Shown: positions 53,701 through 63,831, counted from the stretch's first letter. The stretch is 64,000 bases of DNA from Chryseobacterium gleum (GCF_900636535.1 NZ_LR134289.1:744001-808000); one strand, 5' to 3'. A program made the numbers and translations. The notes: generated by a model from the letters alone, not told the origin.

Positions 53701-53708
53701 TAAATTTG
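53701..53708 (+). promoter_or_regulatory. -7 box of the Crp/Fnr gene
   Basis: TAAATTTG matches TAnnTTTG and ends 19 bp before the ATG at 53728. No copy of the palindrome at 51648 is seen here, so autoregulation through that site is not evident. Confidence 0.5.
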
Positions 53709-53727
53709 CTGTGACTGATTTAAATAA

Positions 53728-54297
53728 ATGGAAGACGTATTAGTTTCATATATTAAAAGCAAAATATCAATAACAGATGAAGAATTGAAAGTTATTCTTT
53801 CTTATTTCAAACCTGTCAAATTAAAAAAGAACGAGCTTCTTGTTACCAATGTTCATTCTCCTAAGAAAACATTCTTTGTTGTAAAAGGCTGTTTACGGAT
53901 ATTTTATATTAATAAGGAGGGGCAGGACTCTACAAGATATTTTGCTTTTGAAAATCAGTTTGCCACAGCACTTCATACCTTTATTACTTCAGAACCTTCT
54001 GATGAGCTTCTCCAGGCTGTGGAAGATTCGGAGGTCTATTATATTACCCATCAGGATTTTTATCATTTATTGGACATTATTCCCCAGTGGGAAAAATTTT
54101 ACAGAATTTATATTGAAATTGCCTGCATTGCCAACACCAAAAGGCTGATGTCTTTTATGGTGCAGGATGCTCTTGAAAAATACAAACAATTACTGGAAGA
54201 AAACCCGATTATTGTACGCCGCCTTTCTAATAAAATGGTAGCTTCCTATCTTAATATTTCACAGGAAACACTGAGCAGACTGAAATCCAGACTTTAA
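53728..54297 (+). CDS. Crp/Fnr-family transcriptional regulator
   Basis: 189 residues. An N-terminal cyclic-nucleotide-binding-like barrel (KLKKNELLVTNVHSPKKTFFVVKGCLRIFYIN), a dimer helix and a short C-terminal HTH (LSNKMVASYLNISQETLSRLKSRL). There is no cluster of N-terminal Cys as in oxygen-sensing FNR, so the signal is unknown. It may act at the palindrome upstream of the MFS-SIP operon. Confidence 0.88.
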   Translation: MEDVLVSYIKSKISITDEELKVILSYFKPVKLKKNELLVTNVHSPKKTFFVVKGCLRIFYINKEGQDSTRYFAFENQFATALHTFITSEPSDELLQAVEDSEVYYITHQDFYHLLDIIPQWEKFYRIYIEIACIANTKRLMSFMVQDALEKYKQLLEENPIIVRRLSNKMVASYLNISQETLSRLKSRL

Positions 54298-54407
54298 TGT
54301 TTGTTTGGTAAATCTAACATTATTTCTTATTTATTTGAACCATTTTTAAACTGGAGAAAATTCTCAAAAATTTAATACTAGAGCCTTTTCAGGAAAAATT
54401 TAAGCCC

Positions 54408-54415
54408 TATATTTG
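54408..54415 (+). promoter_or_regulatory. -7 box upstream of the chromosomal czc operon
   Basis: TATATTTG fits TAnnTTTG and ends 5 bp before ATG 54421, an almost leaderless arrangement like the one at 21157 in front of the ICE metal cargo. Confidence 0.55.
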
Positions 54416-54420
54416 CACTG

Positions 54421-54783
54421 ATGTTAAAATGGTTTTCCATATTATGTTCGATGATGTATGTACTGGCTACCACCAATGCGGGGGAAGTACTGAAGGTGCC
54501 TATGTTTGTTGAACACTTCATGGAATACCAGGGAAGTCTTTCAGAATTTGTAATGGAGCATTATGATAACCACAAACAGGATTCTGACTGGGATACAGAC
54601 CAGAAACTGCCTTTTATCAATCCACCTATTGTACTGACTGTACATGCCCAGCTTCCGGAACTGACATTCGAAATAAAAAAACCTAAAGAAATTACGGTTT
54701 CAAAGAAAACCAGTATCTACAAGGAAAAAGATTTTTCCCATCAGTACCTTTCTCAGATTTTCCAGCCTCCACGGCTTTCATAA
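54421..54783 (+). CDS. Small exported protein preceding the chromosomal czc genes
   Basis: 120 residues with a hydrophobic N-terminus (WFSILCSMMYVLATTNAG) as signal or anchor. The mature part has EHFMEYQGSLSEFVMEHYDNHKQD and ends FSHQYLSQIFQPPRLS. It parallels the ICE protein at 21170 in size, start and Pro-rich end, but lacks the dense His cluster. Function unknown; probably periplasmic and tied to the RND operon. Confidence 0.7.
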   Translation: MLKWFSILCSMMYVLATTNAGEVLKVPMFVEHFMEYQGSLSEFVMEHYDNHKQDSDWDTDQKLPFINPPIVLTVHAQLPELTFEIKKPKEITVSKKTSIYKEKDFSHQYLSQIFQPPRLS

Positions 54784-55002
54784 TTAATTCTATACTGAAA
54801 CTGCTTTAGCTTTAAAGCAGTCCAATTATTATTACATATCAATTTAACCTGTTGTGCATGATAACGTTGTTTATGATGTATTACTGGCTTTATTTTCTAA
54901 GATATGCTGATAAAGCCGGAAGGTTTTCAGTCGCTGTCTGTGAATAAATAAAGACTTCATTCAGAACGTTTTGCTGCCGGGTTATCCATTAATAGTTTTT
55001 TC

Positions 55003-58000
55003 ATGTTAAATAAAATTATTGAGTTTTCTGTAAAGAATAAACTCATCATTGCTCTGTTTACAGTGGGACTTGTACTTTTTGGAGTCTATGAAACCACTAA
55101 ACTTCCCATAGATGCTCAGCCGGATATCACCAATAATCAGGTTCAGATCATTACAACGGCGCCTTCTTACGGTGCAGCAGATATAGAACGGCTTGTTACG
55201 TTTCCTATCGAACAGGCTACCAGCAACATCAGCGGAATTACAGAATTAAGAAGCTTTTCACGTTTCGGACTTTCATTAGTAACGGTGGTTTTTGATGACA
55301 ATACCGATGTGTATTGGGCACGTCAGCAGGTTCAGGAACGTTTACAGCTCGTCCAGGACAATATACCAGCCGGAATTGGCAAACCGGAATTAGGACCCAT
55401 TTCAACAGGATTGGGGGAAATTTTCCAGTATGTGGTAAGAGCCAAAAAAGGCTATGAAAATGTATATGATGAAACGGAACTTAGGACAATCCAGGACTGG
55501 GTGGTCAGAAGACAGCTTCTGGGAACCAAAGGAGTGGCGGATGTCAGCAGTTTCGGAGGAAAGCTGAAACAATACGAAATTGCCATTAATCCCAATCAGC
55601 TTCAGGCATTTAATATCAATATCAATGATGTTTTTGCTGCGCTGGAGAAAAACAATCAGAATACGGGAGGTGCTTATATCGAAAAGAAGGAAACTGTTTT
55701 GTTTATCCGGAGTGAAGGGCTTTTGGGAAGCACTGAAGATATCGGAAAAATTCAGGTAGCGGAAACCCAGGAAGGAATTCCGGTGCATATCAAAGATGTA
55801 GCCTCCGTAAAGATCGGTTATGCGACAAGGTATGGCGCTATGACTTATAATGACACAGGAGAAGTCTCCGGAGCTATCGTCCTGATGCTGAAAGGAGAGA
55901 ATGCCAATGTCGTGATCGGGAATATTAAAGAAAGACTGGAAAAGATTCAGGAATCATTACCGGAAGGAGTCGTAATTGAACCTTTCCTTGACCGTGCTAA
56001 AATGGTAAACAATACGATCAGTACGGTAAAAACAAACCTGATGGAAGGTGCGCTGATTGTCGTTTTCATTCTTGTTTTATTTTTAGGAAACTTCAGAGCA
56101 GGATTACTGGTTGCTTCTGTAATTCCTTTAGCTATGCTTTTTGCCATCATCATGATGAATATCTTTGGCGTTGGAGGAAACCTTATGAGTCTCGGAGCCC
56201 TTGATTTCGGACTTATTGTAGACGGAGCCGTTATCATCGTAGAAGCAGTACTGCACCAGCTCGCCCATAAAAAACACTTTGGAAAAGACAATATGCTCAG
56301 CAAAAGGGAAATGGATGATCAGGTTTCAGGCTCGGCTACCAAGATGGTTAACAGCGCTGTTTTCGGACAGATCATTATTTTAATTGTGTATCTCCCGATC
56401 TTTACACTTCAGGGGATTGAAGGAAAGATGTTCAAGCCTATGGCACAGACGGTTGCTTTTGCGCTGATCGGTGCATTTATCCTTTCTCTGACCTATATTC
56501 CGATGATGAGTTCTCTGGTATTAAGCAGAAAAAAGAAAGAAAAAGAAAACATCTCAGACCGTGTGATGGGTAAAGTGGAAACAGGACACCAGAAGCTCCT
56601 GATGAAAGCTCTTAAATACAGAAAAACAATAATCCTGAGTGTGTTGATCCTTTTTGCAGGTGCCGTTTTTACCCTTTCCAGAATGGGAGGAGAATTTATT
56701 CCGTCTTTGGAAGAAGGTGACTTTGCTGTTGAAATGAGAATCCTTCAGGGAAGCAACATCAACGAAACAAAAAAAGCAACTACGCAGGCCGGGCATATTC
56801 TTTTAACGCAGTTTCCCGAAGTAGAAAAAGTAGTGACCAAAATCGGTAGTGCTGAAATTCCTACAGAACCCATGCCCATGGATGCAGGGGATATTATCAT
56901 TGTTTTAAAGCCTAAAAAGGAATGGACATCTGCCAAAACATTTCCGGAGCTTTCCGATAAAATGAGTAAGGCATTAAGCGTTATTCCGGGATTGACAACC
57001 AGCTTCCAGTTTCCTGTACAAATGCGTTTCAATGAGCTGATGACGGGAGCAAGACAGGATGTGGTTTGCAAAATTTATGGTGAAGACCTGGACAGTCTTG
57101 CTTCGTATGCAAAAAAGATGGGAAGCATCATCAATACCGTAAAAGGTGCCCAGGATCTTTATATTGAGCCCGTGGTAGGTGCTCCGCAGGTGGTTATTGA
57201 CTATAACCGTTCTGAACTGTCCCGTTATAATATTTCAGTAGCAGATATCAACAGAGTGATCAACATGGCTTTTGCAGGCCAGACCGCAGGCGCTTTATAT
57301 GAAGGTGAAAAGAAATTTGACATCGTTGTCCGGATGGATAATGAGCATAAAAAAGATATTACAAGCATTCAAAATCTTCTGGTTCCTACTACTTCGGGAG
57401 AACAGATTCCGTTGTCACAACTGGCTAAAGTAGAATTTAAAAACAGTCCGAACCAGATTCAGAGAGAAGATACGAAAAGGAGAATCATTGTAGGTTTCAA
57501 CGTAAGAGGAAGAGATGTTCAGAGTATCGTGGAAGAACTTCAGCAAAAAGCCGGTAAAAGCCTTAAACTCTCACCGGGATATACGGTTTCGTACGGCGGT
57601 GCTTTTGAAAATCTGAATGAAGCTAAAGCCAGACTTGGAGTTGCCGTTCCAATTTCATTAGTAATGATTTTCCTATTGTTATTCTTTGCTTTCGGTTCTG
57701 TAAAACACAGCTTGCTGATCTACACTGCCATTCCTTTGTCTGCTATCGGAGGGGTTTATTTTCTGGCGTTGAGAGGGATGCCATTCAGTATCAGTGCAGG
57801 CGTAGGGTTTATAGCATTATTCGGTGTTGCAGTACTTAATGGAATTGTTTTGATATCAGAATTTAACCGATTGAAAAAGAACGGAATAACCAATACCAGC
57901 AGAATTGTACTGATAGGAACAAAAATCAGGCTTCGCCCGGTTTTGATGACAGCTTTTGTAGCTTCTTTAGGGTTCCTTCCTATGGCCATCAGCAATGGCG

Positions 58001-59340
58001 CGGGAGCGGAAGTACAGAGACCTTTAGCAACTGTAGTAATCGGCGGTTTAATGCTGGCAACCCTTTTAACCTTGTTTGTACTTCCTATTCTGTACGTCCT
58101 GTTTGAACATATTAATAAAGATAAAATGAAATTCTCTAAAAAACCCAACTATAAAAAACTGTCTGTTTTCTTACTGATGATCTCCTTTGGAAGCTATCAG
58201 GCTCAGGAAAATATTACTTATGACCAGGCTCTGGAAAAAGCATACCAGCAAAATGGTACTCTTAAAAATTCAAAATTAGTATCCGATTATCAGGAAAAAC
58301 TGAAAGCCAGCTACCTGAATATTCCCCAGATGGAAGTTACCGGAGGGTTTGGGCAGATTCAGGGTGAGGAAACCGATAATTCATTCGGAATTTCTCAGCG
58401 ATTCAGCTTTCCGACGGTATATTCAAAAAGAAAGCAGATGCTGGATGCCGAATGGTCTGCCAGTATTATCAGTCAGAATCTGACAAAGACACAGCTTACC
58501 AAAGAAGTGACAGATGTTTTCTACAGAATATTGGTTCTTCAGGAAAAGAAAAAAGTGCTGGAATATATCAGCCAGCTGTACAATAATTTTGCCGATAAAG
58601 CCGGATTAAGATTAAAAAAAGGGGAAGCCAACATTCTGGAAGAATCCACAGCAGAAATCCAGAAAGAGCAGGTAAAAGTTCAGCTTAATACTCTTGAAAA
58701 TGACCTGAACATCGCAAAACTTCAGCTTCAGCTGTTACTTCAGTCAGAGGTTCCTTACCAGCCCATAGCTGATCAACCAACGATCAATTTGGGTCTTCAG
58801 ATCTCTGAAGAAATGGTAAAGCAGCATCCTGAACTTCAATATCTGCAGCAACAGATCAAAGTAGGAGAAGCAGAAGTACAGCTGGAAAAAAGCAGACTGC
58901 TTCCGGATCTCCTGGTGGGATATACCAATCAAAGTATGAAAAACATCAACAATAACCGTTTCAACTCCGTTCAGGTGGGTGTAGGAATTCCTTTATTTAC
59001 AAAAGGGCAAAGAGCTTTGGCAAAAGCAGCACAGGCAAAAATTGCCATCTCCGAAAATCAGTACCAAAGAAAAGAAATTGAACTTAAAAACAGGTTAAAG
59101 CAGCAGCTGGCCAATTATATGAATCAACAGCGGATCATTGAAAATTATGAACAAAAACAGCTTCCAAAATCTGACACGATTTTAAAAACAGCACAGAAAC
59201 AGATGGAAGTGGGGGAAATTGATTATCTGGATTGGGTAATCCTGGTGAACCAGGCCGTAAAAACCAAAGCAGATTATATTGACCAGCTGGAAAAGCTCAA
59301 TCAGACAGGAGCAGAACTTCAATTCTTAATTTCAAAATAA
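55003..59340 (+). CDS. czcA: Chromosomal CzcA-type RND pump fused to an outer-membrane factor
   Basis: 1445 residues with the same layout as the ICE copy at 23378: RND part to about residue 1045 and TolC-like factor to the end (YDQALEKAYQQNGTLKN; coiled coils). The TM4 motif GALDFGLIVDGAVIIVE again has the divalent-cation Asp/Asp/Glu set. N-terminal regions of the two proteins agree at well over half of positions by eye. It lies 8 bp upstream of its adaptor. It is probably the resident version, encoded about 4.4 kb from the ICE end. Confidence 0.92.
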   Translation: MLNKIIEFSVKNKLIIALFTVGLVLFGVYETTKLPIDAQPDITNNQVQIITTAPSYGAADIERLVTFPIEQATSNISGITELRSFSRFGLSLVTVVFDDNTDVYWARQQVQERLQLVQDNIPAGIGKPELGPISTGLGEIFQYVVRAKKGYENVYDETELRTIQDWVVRRQLLGTKGVADVSSFGGKLKQYEIAINPNQLQAFNININDVFAALEKNNQNTGGAYIEKKETVLFIRSEGLLGSTEDIGKIQVAETQEGIPVHIKDVASVKIGYATRYGAMTYNDTGEVSGAIVLMLKGENANVVIGNIKERLEKIQESLPEGVVIEPFLDRAKMVNNTISTVKTNLMEGALIVVFILVLFLGNFRAGLLVASVIPLAMLFAIIMMNIFGVGGNLMSLGALDFGLIVDGAVIIVEAVLHQLAHKKHFGKDNMLSKREMDDQVSGSATKMVNSAVFGQIIILIVYLPIFTLQGIEGKMFKPMAQTVAFALIGAFILSLTYIPMMSSLVLSRKKKEKENISDRVMGKVETGHQKLLMKALKYRKTIILSVLILFAGAVFTLSRMGGEFIPSLEEGDFAVEMRILQGSNINETKKATTQAGHILLTQFPEVEKVVTKIGSAEIPTEPMPMDAGDIIIVLKPKKEWTSAKTFPELSDKMSKALSVIPGLTTSFQFPVQMRFNELMTGARQDVVCKIYGEDLDSLASYAKKMGSIINTVKGAQDLYIEPVVGAPQVVIDYNRSELSRYNISVADINRVINMAFAGQTAGALYEGEKKFDIVVRMDNEHKKDITSIQNLLVPTTSGEQIPLSQLAKVEFKNSPNQIQREDTKRRIIVGFNVRGRDVQSIVEELQQKAGKSLKLSPGYTVSYGGAFENLNEAKARLGVAVPISLVMIFLLLFFAFGSVKHSLLIYTAIPLSAIGGVYFLALRGMPFSISAGVGFIALFGVAVLNGIVLISEFNRLKKNGITNTSRIVLIGTKIRLRPVLMTAFVASLGFLPMAISNGAGAEVQRPLATVVIGGLMLATLLTLFVLPILYVLFEHINKDKMKFSKKPNYKKLSVFLLMISFGSYQAQENITYDQALEKAYQQNGTLKNSKLVSDYQEKLKASYLNIPQMEVTGGFGQIQGEETDNSFGISQRFSFPTVYSKRKQMLDAEWSASIISQNLTKTQLTKEVTDVFYRILVLQEKKKVLEYISQLYNNFADKAGLRLKKGEANILEESTAEIQKEQVKVQLNTLENDLNIAKLQLQLLLQSEVPYQPIADQPTINLGLQISEEMVKQHPELQYLQQQIKVGEAEVQLEKSRLLPDLLVGYTNQSMKNINNNRFNSVQVGVGIPLFTKGQRALAKAAQAKIAISENQYQRKEIELKNRLKQQLANYMNQQRIIENYEQKQLPKSDTILKTAQKQMEVGEIDYLDWVILVNQAVKTKADYIDQLEKLNQTGAELQFLISK

Positions 59341-59347
59341 CTACGTC

Positions 59348-60496
59348 ATGCATTTCAAGAATATATCTCTATACAGCCTTGCTCTAATTCTCACTGTAGC
59401 TTCATGTTCAAAGAAAGAGGAAGAAAAAACGGTTTACGAAAACACAAAATTTACCAAGAACAATGAAAATACAGTTCATCTGACTGAAAAACAGATTCAG
59501 TCTGTAGGATTGACAACCACCACAGTTCAGGACAGAAATATGGAAAAGCTGATGAAACTGAACGGGAAAGTAGAAATTGCGCCGTCTCACATCAGTTTGG
59601 TTTCCAGCATCATGGGCGGACACATCAAGTCTATTAATGTGATTAACGGAAGCCATTTCAGCAAAGGACAGGTGCTTGCTGTGGTAGAGGATCCGCAATT
59701 TATACAGCTACAGCAGGATTATCTGGTGACAAAAGCTCAACTGGAAGCCGCAAGACTGAACTTCAACCGTCAGAAAGATCTGAATACCAGCAAAGCCAGT
59801 AGCGATAAGACCATGCAGACCGCTCAGGCAGAATATTCCACTCTGAATGCTACGTTAAAAGGCCTCGAGGAAAAGCTCAGAATTATTGGAATTAATGCCA
59901 AAGGACTAAGTACGGGAAATATCAGAAGTAAAATCAATATCTACGCTCCGTTTACAGGTTTTGTAAGCAAAATCCTTGTCAGTAACGGACAATATATCAA
60001 TCCGGCAGATACTTTATTTGAGCTGATTAATCCATCCGGATTATTGTTGGAATTAAAGGTTTTTGAAAATGATGTAAATGATGTGAAAGTCGGGCAGGAG
60101 ATCCTGGTCTACAACAATCAGAATCCGGGTGTGAAGTCAAATGCCAGGATTATCAGTGTAGTTCCAAGTATTGAAAACGGAGGTTCTGCAACTGCAGTAG
60201 CCAGATTATCATCTGTGAATACTGAATTTGTAAAAGGAATGTATGTTAATGCCGAAGTCAATATCAGCAGCCGCTACACAATGGGACTTCCTAACGAGGC
60301 CGTGGTTTCTTTTGAAAACAAAAATTATGTTTTTGAAGACCTTGGAAAATCCGGTTATAAAATGATTCCTGTGGCAGTCGGAATTTCAGATGATCAGTTT
60401 ACGGAAATCTTAAAAGCTGATGTCTTAAAGGATAAGAAAATTGTACAGAAAGGAGCTTACAGCCTTCTGATGATGCTTAAAAACAAAGCGGAATAG
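59348..60496 (+). CDS. czcB: Chromosomal CzcB-type periplasmic adaptor lipoprotein
   Basis: 382 residues. Lipobox TVASC lies near residue 20. Lipoyl half VSSIMGGHIKSINVINGSHFSKGQVLAVVEDPQF, helical hairpin (about 115-180) and second half IYAPFTGFVSKILVSNGQY complete the adaptor fold. It pairs with the pump 8 bp upstream and ends in front of a terminator. Confidence 0.9.
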   Translation: MHFKNISLYSLALILTVASCSKKEEEKTVYENTKFTKNNENTVHLTEKQIQSVGLTTTTVQDRNMEKLMKLNGKVEIAPSHISLVSSIMGGHIKSINVINGSHFSKGQVLAVVEDPQFIQLQQDYLVTKAQLEAARLNFNRQKDLNTSKASSDKTMQTAQAEYSTLNATLKGLEEKLRIIGINAKGLSTGNIRSKINIYAPFTGFVSKILVSNGQYINPADTLFELINPSGLLLELKVFENDVNDVKVGQEILVYNNQNPGVKSNARIISVVPSIENGGSATAVARLSSVNTEFVKGMYVNAEVNISSRYTMGLPNEAVVSFENKNYVFEDLGKSGYKMIPVAVGISDDQFTEILKADVLKDKKIVQKGAYSLLMMLKNKAE

Positions 60497-60521
60497 CTTT
60501 AAATAATATAATACCATTAAC

Positions 60522-60550
60522 AAAAGATCAATCGAAAGATTGGTCTTTTT
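60522..60550 (+). terminator. Intrinsic terminator after the chromosomal czc operon
   Basis: AAAAGATCAATC, loop GAAA, and GATTGGTCTTTTT form a stem with a T-rich tail 26 bp after the czcB stop. Confidence 0.82.
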
Positions 60551-60728
60551 GTTTTATAAAATTTCAGTGACAAAGTCGCAGTTCTTTACTTAAAAAATGA
60601 CATTTGACATGTTTATTATATTACAAAATGTTATTTAACGCATAATTCATTTTAAAATAATATTTTTATGGCAGTGAATAGTTGTAAAGGATTTTTAGAT
60701 AAATAAAAAGAATTTTTATCAAAACTTT

Positions 60729-62537
60729 ATGACAAAAAAACCTTTGCACAATTTCCATATTCCGGTGATGGGACTGGCTTATACAATAGACAGCCCGATT
60801 CGTGTTGCGCAGTATGGAATATCTTCTGTGATCTCCATCATTGATGATGAAATCCTTGAGAAGATGAAGAACTTTTACAATAAAAAGTTCAATCTTGACT
60901 ATTTCGGTATCTCCACAAAAACTGAGGATTACAGAGCCAGAAGAATTACTGCCTATCTGGATATGGTAGATGATATCGTGAATGAAAAATTTGAATCTTT
61001 CAAACAGGAAATCAGCAGAAATAAAGAGGCATTGAAAGACTTTATGGCTATGCTTCCCAATACTTCAGACCTCAAAAACAGCCTTCAAAGCCTTATCCAT
61101 CAGAAAGACAACTGGAGTTCCCAGATTAAAAGTTTCATTGAATCCAATTTAAATCCCGGAAGTATTGATGTCAATATCATGACGAAAGTAGATAAGGATA
61201 ATTATCATCAGAACGAACAGCTCCCGGTCATGTATAACGACGCTCACGCTTCACTTCGGGGATTTGCCAGAAGCAAGCTTTCATCATCAGTCGTACTTTC
61301 TGCAGGAATGAATCCCCGCCTATATAGCTATATGGAAGAATTTGAAGATTTTTTCCCGGATGAAAACGGAAAGATCAAAAAGAAAATCATCCTTAAAGTA
61401 AGTGACTTCCGTTCTGCCATGATCCAGGGAAATTTCCTGGCTAAAAAAGGATTGTGGGTTTCAGAATACAGGATAGAGTCCGGACTGAATTGTGGAGGCC
61501 ATGCCTTTGCTACCGAAGGAATGCTTCTCGGACCGATTATGGAAGAATTCAAGCAGAAAAAAAATGATTTGATACAATCTGCCCATTCCTTAATGATCAC
61601 TGCTTTAGAACAAAAAGGGAAGCCTGTAATATCCGGGCCTTTAGAAATGAAAATTACGGTTCAGGGTGGAGTAGGTACTTCCGAAGAACATGAGTTTTTA
61701 TTGGCGAATTATCATGTTGACAGCGTAGGTTGGGGATCACCTTTTTTACTGGTACCTGAAGCTACTTCTGTAGATGCTGAAACCCGTAATCTGCTTTTAC
61801 AATCAAAAGAACAGGATTTCTATCTGAGCAATATTTCTCCATTGGGAGTGCCTTTCAATACGGTAAAAGGAACCTCCAATGAAAAACTGAAATACGAAAA
61901 AGAATCAAAAGGCAAATACGGAAGTTCATGTCCTAAAAAGCTCCTCGCTTTGAGTAAAGAATTTTCTCCGGAAGGAACCTGTACAGCCTCCAGAAAATAT
62001 CAGGATATCAAACTGAAAGAACTTTATGCTGAAAAAGAAACGCTGACAGAGGCAGAATTTGAAAAAAGAAAGGCTGCAATCACCGATAAGGCGTGTCTCT
62101 GTGTAGGTTTGGTAAACGCTGCTTATATGGAACAAAATCTTGAAATCAAAGGTGAAAAACAAGGCGTTGTGATATGTCCAGGACCCAATATTGCCTTTTT
62201 TGATAAGGAGGTTTCCCTTTCAGATATGGTAAAACATATTTACGGAAATACGAATATTCTTCCCGATAACCAACGTCCGAATATGTTTATTAATGAACTG
62301 AAAATGTACGTGGAATATCTGAGAAAGGAAATTACAGATTCATCAGTACAGATCACCCATTCGCAAACCAAGAAGTGGAATACTTTCAGGAAAAATGTAC
62401 TTGAAGGGATAAAATACTATCAGGAGCTTTTTAAAAATTCTTCACACTTCAGAAACGGATTATCTGTTATCAATCACCAATTACAAGAATATCAACTTCA
62501 GCTTATGGCCATTGAGATTCCACAGGTTGAAAAATAA
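60729..62537 (+). CDS. Unrecognised protein with TIM-barrel-like motifs and a Cys-rich region
   Basis: 602 residues, soluble. The centre contains SGLNCGGHAFATEGMLLGPIMEEF and then KITVQGGVGTSEEHEFLLANYHVDSVGWGSPFLL. These resemble the late barrel and FMN-phosphate-binding GG loops of nitronate monooxygenase or IMPDH-like enzymes. Further on are Cys residues in SSCPKKLLALSKEF, EGTCTAS, KACLCVGLVN and GVVICPGPN, suggestive of an Fe-S or metal site. The N-terminal 180 and C-terminal 100 residues are helical. It could be an FMN/Fe-S oxidoreductase, but I cannot name a family. Monocistronic. Confidence 0.7.
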   Translation: MTKKPLHNFHIPVMGLAYTIDSPIRVAQYGISSVISIIDDEILEKMKNFYNKKFNLDYFGISTKTEDYRARRITAYLDMVDDIVNEKFESFKQEISRNKEALKDFMAMLPNTSDLKNSLQSLIHQKDNWSSQIKSFIESNLNPGSIDVNIMTKVDKDNYHQNEQLPVMYNDAHASLRGFARSKLSSSVVLSAGMNPRLYSYMEEFEDFFPDENGKIKKKIILKVSDFRSAMIQGNFLAKKGLWVSEYRIESGLNCGGHAFATEGMLLGPIMEEFKQKKNDLIQSAHSLMITALEQKGKPVISGPLEMKITVQGGVGTSEEHEFLLANYHVDSVGWGSPFLLVPEATSVDAETRNLLLQSKEQDFYLSNISPLGVPFNTVKGTSNEKLKYEKESKGKYGSSCPKKLLALSKEFSPEGTCTASRKYQDIKLKELYAEKETLTEAEFEKRKAAITDKACLCVGLVNAAYMEQNLEIKGEKQGVVICPGPNIAFFDKEVSLSDMVKHIYGNTNILPDNQRPNMFINELKMYVEYLRKEITDSSVQITHSQTKKWNTFRKNVLEGIKYYQELFKNSSHFRNGLSVINHQLQEYQLQLMAIEIPQVEK

Positions 62538-62550
62538 CTATATTTTTATC

Positions 62551-62722
62551 GGAAAACGCAGAGAGGCAAAGATTTATGAAATGATCATGCATTTAAGACG
62601 TATGAAAATCAAAGATTTTCAGCAAGTATCCATCCATTGTACGGTATACAGTTGTATCTGCGATAAAATCCTTGCGCCTTATAGCATCATTACGAGTAAG
62701 GTTTTGCGTCTTTGCGTTCTCC
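62551..62722. repeat. Inverted-repeat element (REP/MITE-like) between two genes
   Basis: GGAAAACGCAGAGAGGCAAA (62551-62570) faces an imperfect inverted copy, GCGTCTTTGCGTTCTCC, at about 62706-62722, with 130 bp between. The core AACGCAAAGACGCAAA is, as far as I know, a common interspersed word in Chryseobacterium intergenic DNA. The rest of the 62538-62856 gap is AT-rich, with no gene seen. Confidence 0.5.
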
Positions 62723-62856
62723 AACAGATAATAGGCAAAAAAACTTAGTAAACATCAGCATTTTCATTCATAATAACTATAGAGAAAATGGCTATTTTAA
62801 ATATTCTTCAGATTTAATATTTCCTACCTTAGCAGTCACTTAGTAAAATTATTTTT

Positions 62857-63801
62857 ATGGAAAAAAGAAAAATCAAAAACACTGATTTAACGATTGCCCC
62901 AATCAATTTCGGAGGGAATGTTTTTGGATGGACGCTGGATGAGAAGCAGTCATTTGATATACTGGACCGTTTTACAGAAGCAGGATTCAACTTTATAGAC
63001 ACGGCAGATACTTATTCATGGTGGGTGAACGGGAAAGGCGGACAGTCTGAAGAAATTATCGGAAAATGGATGAAAAGCCGTAACAACCGTAACGATATTG
63101 TTTTGGCAACAAAAGTAGGTTCACAAACAAAAGAACATGGCTTTGATATCAGCAGAAAGCATATCTTAAAATCCGTAGATGAGTCACTGCAGAGACTTCA
63201 GACGGATCATATTGATCTCTATTATACCCATTTTGATGACGATACCACTCCGGTAGAAGAAACGCTGTCCGCTTATGATGAGATTATTAAAGCAGGAAAA
63301 GTACGGTATATTGCAGCTTCCAATCTGTCTCCGGAACGTCTGAAAGCATCATTTGACGCGGCAGAAAAGAATAATCTTCCTAAATATGTTGCATTGCAGC
63401 CTCATTATAACCTGGTGGAAAGAGAAGGTTTTGAGCAAAACTATGCCCCTTTGGCGGATCAGTTTGATTTAAGTGTGTTTCCATATTGGTCTCTGGCAGC
63501 TGGCTTTTTAACAGGTAAATACCGTACGGAAGCAGATCTTGCAAAAAGTGCGAGAGGTGAAGGGGTAAGAAAATATTTAAATGATAAAGGACTTGATGTT
63601 TTAAAGGCTTTGGACCAGGTAAGTGCCAAGCATAATACCACACAGGGAACCGTTTCCCTGGCATGGCTGTTATCGAATCCATTGATCACAGCACCTATTG
63701 TAAGTGCTACGAGTGCATCACAGCTGGAAACAGTATTCAATGCGCCAAAGCTTGTTTTGGATCAGGAAGATATTGATCTGCTCAATAACGCAAGCAACTA
63801 A
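62857..63801 (+). CDS. Aldo/keto reductase
   Basis: 314 residues. The AKR tetrad is visible: Asp and Tyr in FIDTADTYSWW (about 47-57), Lys in VLATKVGSQ and His in LYYTHFDDD. NADPH-binding features include ISAT-like VSATSASQLETVF near the end. It resembles the YghZ/YajO-like general stress AKR group. Soluble NADPH-dependent carbonyl reduction; substrate unknown. Monocistronic, followed by a terminator. Confidence 0.92.
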   Translation: MEKRKIKNTDLTIAPINFGGNVFGWTLDEKQSFDILDRFTEAGFNFIDTADTYSWWVNGKGGQSEEIIGKWMKSRNNRNDIVLATKVGSQTKEHGFDISRKHILKSVDESLQRLQTDHIDLYYTHFDDDTTPVEETLSAYDEIIKAGKVRYIAASNLSPERLKASFDAAEKNNLPKYVALQPHYNLVEREGFEQNYAPLADQFDLSVFPYWSLAAGFLTGKYRTEADLAKSARGEGVRKYLNDKGLDVLKALDQVSAKHNTTQGTVSLAWLLSNPLITAPIVSATSASQLETVFNAPKLVLDQEDIDLLNNASN

Positions 63802-63831
63802 TTTTTTCGACTTTCATTATAGATTAAAAAG

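Noticed and set aside
62512..62748. Short ORF downstream of the 602-residue gene
   Set aside because: It starts inside that gene in another frame and runs through the inverted-repeat element.
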